From Rotaria socialis (lineage: Eukaryota > Rotifera > Eurotatoria > Philodinida > Philodinidae), in the NCBI GenBank assembly GCA_905331475.1, contig CAJNYU010000394.1, positions 62,001 to 126,000 on the forward strand: a stretch of DNA of 64,000 nucleotides, read 5' to 3'. How positions within the stretch are numbered: the stretch's first letter is position 1; each line of letters opens with the position of its first letter. The notes under the pieces were generated by a model, which saw only the letters and a list, made by a program, of their open reading frames with translations, was not told the origin of the DNA and did no database searches. The translations under genes and the position numbers were made by a program. Of the stretch, positions 36,201 to 46,723 are shown piece after piece.

Positions 36201-37939
36201 CACTCGAAAATAGATTGTGCTTCATGGATATAACTCTAAAGCCAGTGTTACGAGCTACAAGATGAAAATAAGAACATTAAGGATGAGTTTATTTTGTAAC
36301 GTGTATGTGAAAGAGATTAGTTTATGTTATCAACTAGCTATAGAGAGTGTATGTCTGTTATTCGCCTGTAGTGAATACAGGCTTCAAACCAGCACATATA
36401 ACGTGCCAAGAATAATACTTTCAAGGTTATAAGTTGAACTCAAAGATAGTTATTATTTATTTTTTTTTTTGAGGAGACAATTGTCTAATCGTTTGTCACA
36501 GTCTATAGCAGAGTAGAGAGATTCAAATATTTAATTTCTATGTTTCAGAATTCTTTATTAGAGATATTTATCAATGCTAAAAACTTGCCATTGTAAAAGT
36601 GAATTTGATAAAAATACTTCGAATATCAATATTATTACATATTATAAATACTTTAAATGCCATTGAGACTTTTTCATACAAGTAAAAACTACTCAATGAT
36701 TTTTTTCAATAGCATGATTCAAGTTTGAAACATTCTTGAAGATTATTCTTTCAAAAGCATGTCCAGAACTTTTCTTACTCTTAAATAATGATCAGTTGAG
36801 TAAATGTCTTAGAGCACTGGTTTCTCATTTAAAAATGACCGACAACTACAATTATTGTTTATTTTTCCAATACTGCCTTACACTAACATGATTGGTACTA
36901 TTATTTAAAATCATTTCGACAGATGATGAAGTTATTTATCTAGAAGATTTATGTAGTACAGAAAATATGGATCTAACTGCGTAAGATCTTCTTATTCACC
37001 GCAACCATATCCTACAATCACTCTCATAGATTTCAAATATAAAAATCAATCAAATAAGAATCATATAAAAAGTTTCGCTTATTTTTTTTATCGATAGAAT
37101 CCAAATGAAATGAGTTACAGTATCAAACTAAAATACCATTCTTTCGTAGAACTCAATAGAACATTTCTGAGCATGGATTCTTTACTGACGAATTTCGTCT
37201 TTCTTCTTTTGTATCATTATTGATTTCACTAGAAATTTTAAAAATCAAAAACTAAATCATTTTAGGCCTAGTGTCCTTTAAGAATAATTGATGATGTGCA
37301 CAGAATTACTCACAATGGTAACCTTCAATGCAAAGTAATATTTCATTTTGAGTATGAGAAAAATTCTTTTTGGCTTTACTTTTGTTTTCTTTTTATGATA
37401 TTATTTGTCCAATATCGAGGGAAGCATTGTATTTAATGTTGGTGACAGGCAAATTTCTGGCATCATATTCAGTCAATAGAACTTTCTTTTTTTCTCCTAA
37501 AGTATTGACTATTGTTTAGTTTCTTTTGTAGGACTAGTTGATAGTATGTCGTCTAGTTATGTCTATAGAAATATATAATGATATAGTATTGTAGGTACTT
37601 TTCTACGAAGAGACTTTTTGTTGAGTCGACATTAGTTAGTATCACATCTGGTGGGTGACAGTCATATTCATGAACAAATGTGTATGTTTGTGTAAATGAT
37701 ACGGATCGCTGTGAGACGAGAAAAAAGAACAAAAAAAAAGAAGAATGAGAGATTTCTCTCTTGTATTTTTAATGATATCAGAAAAGCAAGATGTGATATT
37801 TAGGAGAAAAGGGAATATACAGAAAAAAGTGATCAGCATTCTTTGTCTTGATTGCTCCGATATCGACAGACAATATTATTTGTAAGTCTCACTACTAACA
37901 AACAACAACAAGAACAAGAACAAGTATCAACGAGAAACA
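33223..37939. other. Intergenic between plexin and troponin I copy 1
   Basis: About 4.7 kb between two divergent genes, so it should hold both promoters. A (GAA)n microsatellite lies at about 33592-33616. Several 60-71-codon + strand ORFs are low-complexity and were not accepted. The last 100 bp before the troponin start are CAA-rich (37890-37935), as in a leader. Confidence 0.55.
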
Positions 37940-39198
37940 ATGAATGACGAGGTAATGCAAACAAAAGAATTTCTATAAAATTTAGAGAAATAATTCAGAT
38001 ACAAATAAGAATTTGTATCTCAATAACATGATTCATATGAATGTAAATCAAAGAAAATTTTCTTCTTAATTAAGTGAATAGATATTTAGTAAATAGGGGC
38101 GACACAATTATGTGATTCTGTACTCTTGTTTTGCAAATGTAAATTAGTACAGTGAAATTCTATAGAAACTAAAAAGAAATAGTGCCTTTTATAAAGATAT
38201 CTGAATGTTTTGATCTAAAGAAGAGAAAAAAAAACAAATAAAAATCTTTATGTGGTTCATATTGCTCAAAATATTCTTTGTCACACTACAAGTCAATTTA
38301 AAAATTCACATTGTGAACAAGTTTTTTTTAATTGATAGAATGTAAAACAAATTTCTATGAATTCATAATTATTTTCGAAATTTTTAGGGACGCCCACTAA
38401 CTGAAGAAGAAAAAAAAGCACGAAAAAAGGCTGATCGTGAACGAAAACGTCAAGAGGCTCGTGATGCAGCTGAAAAGAAGAAACGTTTTGCATTGACACC
38501 AGAAAAGAAGCGCAAACTTCGGGTTAGTTATTTTTCGAATGAAATAAAATTATTGTGTTTTAATCTACAATATATGTAGCTTCTTATTATGAAAATGGCC
38601 ACAGAGAATTTAAAAAATGCTGCAGAAGAACGTTCAGCTGCTCGTACAAAATATATTGAAGAACGTGTTAAACCGATTCCGAATGATTTCAATAGTCTTA
38701 ATGAGGCTCATCTTGTTTCATTAGTTAAAGAATATCATAAACAATTAGCTGAGACCGAAGAATTACGATATGATGTTGAAATGAAAATTCGAAAACAAGA
38801 CTATGATGTAAATCGCTTATTTTCTTTGTAACTTAAAAGAATTTTCTTTGTTGTTTTTTTGTCGACAGATTAATGAACTAACAATCAAAGTAAATGATAT
38901 TAAAGGAAAATTTATCAAGCCAACATTGAAAAAAGTATCAAAAACTACACAAAAGTAAAATCTTTTTTTTGTCCGTATGGAAATAGAAATACTATTTGTT
39001 TTTTCTGTCTGATATTCTTTCAGACTACAAAAATTACACAAACCAAAAGAAGAAGAAATTGATTTTCGTGCTCATCTTAAACAATCAACAAATAAATTTG
39101 CATTAAAAGACGAACATAAAGATGATGATAAAGTTAATTTTCGTGAACAAATACAATTAAAATCAACTAAAGGCGAACATCATCATGAAGAAGAATAA
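37940..39198 (+). CDS. Troponin I, copy 1
   Basis: Five exons: 37940-37951, 38388-38522, 38580-38807, 38869-38954, 39024-39198; 212 codons, 211 aa. Troponin I is the inhibitory subunit of the thin-filament troponin complex in muscle. Exon 1 encodes only MNDE. Exon 2 gives the charged RPLTEEEKKARKKADRERKR segment and PEKKRKLR. Exon 3 gives LLIMKMATENLK and the long coiled-coil troponin T-binding helix. Exon 4 gives NELTIKVNDIKGKF and the inhibitory segment IKPTLKKVSK. The C-terminus is unusual: the family's FNFRNQLK-type motif appears twice (DFRAHLKQ, NFREQIQLK), and it ends HHHEEE. The tandem paralogue begins 1.25 kb downstream. Family call firm; muscle type unknown. Confidence 0.93.
37952..38387 (+). 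other. First intron of troponin I copy 1
   Basis: 436-nt intron right after the four-codon first exon, a common place for muscle enhancers, but no specific site is identified. Copy 2 has an intron of similar size (425 nt) at the same position. Confidence 0.8.
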
Positions 39199-39270
39199 AA
39201 ATTAACATAAACATCTTTAGAAACAGGTCCCTGAATTATTTTTCTTTTTAGTTTTAACCATAGTAGAACA

Positions 39271-39276
39271 AATAAA
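39271..39276 (+). promoter_or_regulatory. Poly(A) signal of troponin I copy 1
   Basis: AATAAA 72 nt after the stop codon. Confidence 0.5.
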
Positions 39277-40450
39277 TGAACAAAATATTATCTTCACTTT
39301 TAACTTCATATAAGAGACTAATTTATTTATAACAATCGTTATTTGATAATTTGCTTTTATGAGAGTATTATTTTTTGATTTTTATTCACATATTCTGTGT
39401 TCTTATACATTGGATATGATGATGGTGAAGAAGCATTAGAACGTGAACGTTCCAGTTAGTCTTCATGTAAACACATGTCTATTCTCTGTCGATATTTGTC
39501 TATTTTTTCCTTTTATTGAATATACGCATGTGATATAATCAATTTTCTAGTATTATTTCTAACATCTTTTTTTGCTAGTTAATTTCTTTTCGAAGCTCGA
39601 CTGCATCGTTGATATGGGATAATTGTTGTTTACTATGAATATTTCTATTAAAGGGCATCAGAAGAACGGGAAATTTATATATAGATCATTTATCGCGTGT
39701 TTCGTCAAGGCTGTTATTACTATTTTCTGAGAAAATCTTTTCAAGATGCTGTTATGAAGTTTTTTCTTATAAAAACATATGAAATTAATAGAAAGAAAAA
39801 CTCAGTTATTTGAGAAGAACATCAAGAGAAGGAAATCAAAACGGTTCTTCAACGTTTATTTTTATGGTGATCATTTTTTCTTATTTATATCTATAACTTG
39901 TATTAGTCTCTAAAGAAAAAAAATCCTTTTGTAATTTATTATCTCATAACAGTAAGGAAAGATAAAAATATTAGTATATTTCTCGTTCTTTTTTCCTTAT
40001 CCAATTCTATATCCATATACATCGGCAGCATACGCGTACAATTCTTACAAATGCACAGGATGGAATAGAACAATAACGAGCTTTTCTATTTGTTGTCGAT
40101 ATAGTCTACATATATCCACAAAAAAATGTAGCGAAAGACTTAGCTACTGCTTTTCTTTCTCTCTTTTCAGTATTTCCGCGTATACTCGTATATACAGATA
40201 TTTTAGGAACAAGACATCATCGTTATCATCATCGTCGCCGTCGTCTTTTCTCTCTCGATCTATTTTTCTTCGTATTTCTGGCTTTTTGTGGCTTATACGT
40301 AGGTTGATATTGCCAAAGAGAGCAAAGAATAAGTGTTTAGTACTAGCGTCATCATCTAGTGTTTGTCTTTCTCTCTTTTTCTCTCTCTCTTTTGCTGCGT
40401 TACAAGATCAATAAAGGACACCAAGTAACTCTTAGTTAAACAGAAACAAA
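39277..40450. other. Intergenic between the two troponin I genes
   Basis: About 1.2 kb with no coding signal; must include the promoter and leader of copy 2. The part just upstream (about 40360-40400) is CT-rich (TTTCTCTCTCTC runs). No named regulatory site assigned. Confidence 0.5.
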
Positions 40451-41757
40451 ATGGCTGACGAGGTAATAGAAGATTAAAAATAGTTCACAAGAAAACACAA
40501 TTTTATTTGAATGTAATGCATGTGTACTGTTTACATATATCTATCTACACATTTATTCAACTTTAAATAAGAATTCGCATGTTGTCTGTTTGCACGAATA
40601 CAGAAAAGAACAGATCTTCACAACGAGCCACATATATATTTAAATACAAGCTCAATTTGCATGACATTACGTATATTAAATTCTTAAATGACTATGAAAA
40701 CGATTAACTAATCATTTTGTTGCTTGATTATAATAACATACACAAAACATCTTATGAATATTGAGAAATTTGCATATCATATTAGAAATGTGAACTTTAA
40801 ATGTAGCATGGCATGAATTTTATGTAACAAAAAAAAAACAATCTTTTAAATTTGTCTTGAAAAACCACAAAAATTATTTGCCCATAGAACCGACCACTTA
40901 CAGAAGATGAAAAGAAGGCCCGCAAGAAGGCCGATCGTGAACGTAAACGTCAAGAAGCTCGTGATGCAGCAGAGAAAAAGAAACGTTTTGGTTTAACACC
41001 AGAAAAGAAACGAAAACTTCGTGTTTGTATTAAGTTTGATTTAATATTTTCAATGCTTGGAAAATAACATTAATTTAGCTTTTGATTATGAAAATGGCCA
41101 CGGAAAATCTTAAAGGTGAACAACAACGTCGTTTAGAAGCACGAAAAAATTATATTGAACAACGTTTAAAACCGCTTGATGATGTTACTTCGATGAGTGA
41201 TGGTGAATATTTAAAGGATTTTCTTCATATGAAAACTTACAAAATAAAAACGTGTTCTTTTAGCTCAACTTAAATCACTTTGTCAAGATCTTCATAATCA
41301 AATAAAAACAGCTGAAGAAAATCGCTATGATCTTGAATTTAAAATTCGAAAACAAGATTATGATGTAAAAAGAAACATAAATAAATCTCCTGGTATTCAT
41401 CATAGGAATGTTTTATTTTCTATTCTAGGTCAATGAATTAACAATTAAAATCAACGATATTAAAGGTAAATTCGTTAAGCCATCACTTAAAAAAGTTTCG
41501 AAAACTGAACAGAAGTAAGTTTATAGTAATTATTTTCTTTTTCTTTTCCTTTTTTATTCTTCTTTTATTTATTTAAAATCAGGCTGAACAAAATTAAAAA
41601 ACCAAAAGAAGATGAACCTAATTTCATTAATATGGCTAACTTAAAACAATCAACAAATAAATTTGCACTTAAAGAAGAAACAAAAGAAGACGAAAAAATA
41701 AATTTTCGTGATCAAGTTCAACTTAAATCTGCTAAAGAACATAAAGACGAAGAATGA
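40451..41757 (+). CDS. Troponin I, copy 2
   Basis: Six exons: 40451-40462, 40888-41022, 41079-41202, 41264-41364, 41429-41514, 41583-41757; 211 codons, 210 aa. It starts MADE, then RPLTEDEKKARKKADRERKR, LLIMKMATENLK, the helical region, NELTIKINDIKGKF and VKPSLKKVSK. Exon lengths match copy 1 exactly (12, 135, 86, 175 nt) except that copy 1's 228-nt third exon is here split into 124 + 101 nt by a 61-nt intron (GTGAAT donor). The unspliced frame ends prematurely, and the splice joins TSMSD to AQLKSL, matching copy 1 at NSLNEAHLVSL. The tail again has two related motifs (NFINMANLKQ, NFRDQVQLK) and ends KDEE. Its 3' end is 158 bp from the end of the convergent channel gene. Confidence 0.93.
40463..40887 (+). 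other. First intron of troponin I copy 2
   Basis: 425-nt intron after MADE, GTAATA donor and CCCATAG acceptor; AT-rich, nothing else recognised. Confidence 0.8.
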
Positions 41758-41761
41758 ATAC

Positions 41762-41767
41762 TTTATT
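41762..41767 (-). promoter_or_regulatory. Probable poly(A) signal of the ligand-gated channel gene
   Basis: TTTATT on the + strand (AATAAA on -), about 150 nt beyond the channel's stop and only 5 nt past the stop of troponin I copy 2. The troponin's own AATAAA is at 41887-41892, so the two 3' UTRs probably overlap. Confidence 0.4.
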
Positions 41768-41886
41768 CACAATGTCAATCATTTTCAAACTCAATTAACT
41801 TATGTTTTTTGTTTTTATCAACCCTTTTTCTCTTTCTTTTTCTATTCATCATACTTCTTTAGTCATCATGATTATAATACAAAAAT

Positions 41887-41892
41887 AATAAA
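41887..41892 (+). promoter_or_regulatory. Poly(A) signal of troponin I copy 2
   Basis: AATAAA 130 nt after the stop, close to the convergent channel's last exon. Confidence 0.45.
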
Positions 41893-41915
41893 AAACTATA
41901 TCGATTAAAGAACAG

Positions 41916-43443
41916 TTAAATTTGTATTGAAATTGAAACGTAGTCAGAATTATTTTCTAATTTTTTCTTTGATAATTGACATTTTTTTGATAACAATTGT
42001 CGATATTGAATATCTTTTTGCTTCAATTGACGTCGATGTTTTAACGGAACACAAAATAACCAAATAAGTAGCATCCCATGAATTAATATATAGATAATTA
42101 GTGAAACATATAGAACATACCGATCAAAATTGATAAAACATGTTATTGAAGTTTTGTGAAAATCAGATGTATATCGAAGTATTAAACCACCAATAATAGC
42201 ATGCCAAATAGAAAGAATAACAAGAATAAATAGACACATTATTGCATATTTATCCATTGATGTTGAGTAGGATATTGTGGGCTTACATAAAAGAATTGAG
42301 CAATATGAGAATCAGATAACTATATATTCAAAATCGTCTATAAAACTTACAAGTGATCGATTTACTGTCCATCGAAAAGTAATTGATGTTAAAAGAAGTG
42401 TGCAAGAAATTTGAAGACGATTTGCTGATAGACTTGAATACGAAGAATAAAGAGACCTTTCGATTCATATTAATGAAGTGATAACTCACTTTGGTGGAAT
42501 AGTAAATATACAAAACGATACTGAAGTAATTAGAAATATCATACAATACCCATTCCAATAAAAGTAATTCGATTGACGAGCTTCAAATAGGAAAAAAAAG
42601 ATTTAGTTTTATTTCCAATGCCATATCTATTCTAAAATTAAATACAAACCAGCATAACATGTTACAGTAAAAATTGAACGATTTCGGTCTTTATTATTAT
42701 TATTATTATTATTATCAGTATTTCCATAATCATCTTCATCATTATATTCTTCAACACCACCTTGAAACAAAAATTCTTTCAAATATCTTTGTTTAGTATC
42801 AACATGTTCAAATAATGACCATTCTTGTTGATCAATAAATACTTCGCGATTAATTCCACTCAAATAATATGGATCAACTATCAATAGAACTTTATCATCG
42901 TAAAGCATTGAACCCACTGATATTGATAATTCTTGAACATCAGATGGAAAATGGTATAGTTCAAGTTTTTCCCAAAATGACCCTTTAATATTACGGTGTT
43001 CACAAATATATATTTTATTATCTGTACGAGATATTGTTGCACTATATCTTATTTGTTCCTTTAAATCTCCTAAAGCATTTTCAATATATAATTGAGGATG
43101 CCAGTTAAATTCAGTATATTTAATAAGAGATATCGATTTTCCTTGCATGAGACGTTGTTGCTCGTCCGATGATAGATTTGGTAAAAGGTTCTCTAATTCG
43201 ACAGACCAACGAGATTCAATTGATGCTTGTGCTTGATATTTTTCATTTAATGTATCAATTTCACCTATTCGAAGAAACACTAGATGAACATAGACTTTAA
43301 TTGTTTTGCTCGAAACTGATAAGAATTGATGTGAAAATTCTTCTGTTGTTTTCTGAAAAACTAAAACCAAATACTTTGATAAATAATTTTTGATTTTTAT
43401 AATGATTCTTCAAACCTGCTAGAGCACTGCTGAAAACAAACAT
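41916..43443 (-). CDS. Pentameric ligand-gated ion channel lacking the Cys-loop
   Basis: Exons: 43443-43416 (tentative), 43342-42650, 42580-42490, 42432-42351, 42281-41916; phases agree, 420 codons (419 aa). The extracellular beta-sandwich starts TIKVYVHLVFLRIGEIDTLN and includes FPSDVQELSISVG, the counterpart of the FPFDxQ loop, but the two loop cysteines are absent. A run of Asn from an ATT repeat (42691-42715) lies just before M1. M1 is NGYCMIFLITSVSFCIFTIPP, encoded in its own exon. M2 is NRLQISCTLLLTSITFRW, then SLPTISYSTSMDKY, M3 and a C-terminal M4 (about YVLYVSLIIYILIHGMLLIW). The M2-loop pattern is closer to bacterial ELIC than to nicotinic or glycine receptors. Residue -1' is Asn, so charge selectivity cannot be read. 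Ligand unknown. The 10-residue start (MFVFSSALA) is a guess, too short for a good signal peptide. Confidence 0.85.
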
Positions 43444-46400
43444 TCTATGCACTGATGAAGAGTTATTCAACTACTCTTTTGCATCTTTGCTGTATGCCAT
43501 AATATTTTATCAATTTATATCTATATTTCTTGTTCTCGAAATATTTAAAATAGCTTGGATTCTTGTTGACAATCTCGTATTGGTTATTTTCTTTGGCTGC
43601 TGCACTTATCTTAATGAAGATCAATACCATTAGAGCGATCGAATTCTTTTAAAACAAAATAATTTTGCGATAGTGACAATTATCAATAGTATAATTAATG
43701 AAATACTATCATATAACTGATGCCTTCAATAGAAAAAAATATAATTCGTTCAAATCCAATATCTCAAATTAGTGCTTTTTTTCCATACAGATGGATTCAC
43801 CTTTAAAAAATAAATTCTAAGTACAATATTGTCCATCTGTTTCTTATTAATTACTTTTATATCTCGATGGAAAAAAGAGCAACTTAGTAATTGCATTCGT
43901 TTACATATTATGGAATAGTTTTTTTCCTAGTTTCCTAAATATAAAAGACTTTCTTTATAGTAGAGAAATTTTTATACGGATCACTCATTTTCGACTTTCG
44001 TTGCAGACTTCAAATCGGATAGAATGAACTGAAGCAATAAACTGGATGAAACATTTTGTTTTCAATCACTGAATTGATATCTACGCATATCTTTTATTAT
44101 CATCTAAATTTTTCTTTGTCTTTTACCGTGTAAAATACTTATCTTTACATTGAAATCTCTATACTCTTCCATACATCGTAAACCTTCTCGTTCAAAGTAA
44201 AGTTGCCCATGTTGAGTATTAGCATACTCTTTAACTTGGACAATTAAAATAATGAATAAGTTAAAATTCACAGTAGTACTTTTGAGTTTACTGCTGAATG
44301 TCAGGATTCACCATCCATTTTCACTTTTAGCAGATTTCAGTGGCTTTTTCATGAATATTAGCAAACGATAGTCTTCTTCATAGCATTTGTCATTAATGAG
44401 TTCTTATTTTTTTTCTTCAATTCAAGTAGCTTTTCCGAATTTGTTTTTAATCTAGCATATGTCAGTGAATTTCTTCACACTTGTACAAGTTCTCTTGACT
44501 TCTGTTTCGATAGAAATCGATCAGAATATATTAGGATGTTCTATTTCCTAAGGGACTGTTTTGCTCCACCAAAATCTACAAACAACTAATATTAAAAATC
44601 AATGTAAACTTTAGATCGTCAATATGAGTAATATGTATGTCGCAGTAGAAATTAAAATTCAGTAGAATTTAAAATTCTACTAGTAGAAATTGAAATTCTA
44701 CTGAATTTTACCTATAGTAGAAACTAAAATTTCAATTTCTACTAGTAGGATTTTAAATTCTACTGAATTTTAATTTCCACTACAACATGTATGTAACTTT
44801 AATTAAATAATCTATCACAAAGGCGACTTTATATAGTAAAAACGATTTCATGTGAAAAACTATAATAACAAAGGGATAAATGAATCTCTTTTTATTGAAG
44901 AAACAGACAGCCAATTAGAATCTAATAAATCCTATTTCTCACCACTACTATCAAGCAGCTACCATGATTTCATATTTCATTATACAAATACGAGAATAAG
45001 TGTAAAGGAAAAGTTCGTCCGTTGCATCAGATGTAATATTTAATAAATTCGCCCTATTTAATGAGATGGGATCGTGTCAACGTATTCGAAACGCTGCTTC
45101 CTATATGTTTCTATTGGAATGTGTTTACCTTTCAATTAAAACTGAATTGCGATACTTTTTGTTTTTGTTTGGTATATCTATAGAGATTTCTATTGTCTCT
45201 TCTAATTAAATATCTAATGGTTTATCTAATTTTTACTAAAACAAAAAAAGTAGATTTAAGTTATTAGACGAGTGCTACACAGAGAAAAAAATCTAGTTGT
45301 ACGAAGAATATTTTTGTTTTTTCCTATTCCGTACCATCTAAACTTTGTCCTTTCCGCTGCTGACATGATAACATGAAACAACATATAAAGATATAGATAG
45401 ATCTAGCGTACATGTACTTTAAAGTTAGAAAATAAAAAGAATCCTGTGTTATCATGTTAATTCAACTGTTTATTGTACATATTTCATAATCTATCGATAG
45501 AAAAAAATGTATGCAACAAGAACATCCTGAAAATAGTAACAATTGTCATTAAAAACATACTGATTCAAATATGTAAATTACTTTTTCGATATTTCGATAC
45601 AAGAAACAGGTCCAGTCTTAATGAAAACTTAATATTACTAATACTGATGTGTCGAAAATACAGAAACCAACAAAAGATGAAAATTAACTGCAAGAGATAG
45701 GTGAGAAAATTGTATCTCAAGAAAACAGCTTAGTAAACTTCGTAGTTCGTTGATCTAAAGGAATAAATAAATTAATAAGGATGAAAATCAATTTCACGTG
45801 TAATTGTACTTGTCATCACTATGGATTAACTTATCTTATTTTATTTTGAATTTTAGGCCATCGCGATTGATACATATTTAGTTTGTATTCAACTGATACT
45901 GTTGATTTTTAATATTTCCCTATTGGAAATAGTAAAAACTTACTAAGAAATTAAAACATTTTCATACAACATACTCTTGATTGACTCCAATGGATATGCA
46001 TTCATAAATATTGACTTGAATTCGATGATAAAACAAACAATCTGTTATATTTAATTCTTTTATTAAACAGAAAACTCTTATGATTTTTTCTGAAATCTAT
46101 ACAACGACAACCAATTCTACACGAATTCATCTATATATCTATATCGGTATGGAGATATAAAAGGCTATATGGTTTAGAACTATGATCTGATCATAAAATA
46201 TTTATGCTTAAAAAACAGATTTCTTTATGCATTCAATTTATGCGAAAATTTCTATTTTTGAAATTATAATTGGTCTAGACAACACTTAACTTCGTTTGAT
46301 ATTATGAAACGAAAACAAATTGCTATTTTGTTGCTCTCTCACCAAGAGCGATCATACTTATTATAAAGCTTTTCAAATTTTTTCATCGCTGCGATTTAGA

Positions 46401-46670
46401 AATATGCAAGCATTGAAATATTTGGCAGTTATATAACTGATAAAAAGTCTAGTTTGAAAATAATTCAAACGCTTCCAATGTTTTCAGACAATCTCATATG
46501 TTGTATTTTCTAATAATCAACCTTGAATACATCATAATAGAAATTGAATTGAATAATTATTCCGAATGATCGCTGAAAAATTAACCTATTCCTTTAAAAT
46601 ATATGTCTTTGTCATATGATAATTGATAAAAAGAAAATATTAATCTGCATACGAAACGATATAAAAAAAT
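43444..46670. other. Intergenic, with a small fold-back element
   Basis: About 3.2 kb between the channel gene and the J-domain gene. Apart from the inverted repeat at 44643-44784 I see no structure. The 60-75-codon + strand ORFs at 44852 and 45473 are low-complexity and not accepted. Confidence 0.55.
44643..44784. repeat. Fold-back inverted repeat
   Basis: About 142 bp that is almost wholly palindromic. The left arm (GTAGAAATTAAAATTCAGTAG onward) is mirrored by the right arm ending CTACTGAATTTTAATTTCCAC. The short motif TAGTAGAAATT also repeats inside each arm. It could be a tiny fold-back element or a hairpin-forming relic. No flanking duplication is clear. Confidence 0.8.
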
Positions 46671-46676
46671 TTTATT
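46671..46676 (-). promoter_or_regulatory. Poly(A) signal of the J-domain gene
   Basis: TTTATT on the + strand (AATAAA on -), 48 nt beyond the TAG stop at 46724. Confidence 0.5.
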
Positions 46677-46723
46677 ATAAAAATGTTTTTCATTACAGTA
46701 ATAACATATTGAAAAATAAATAA

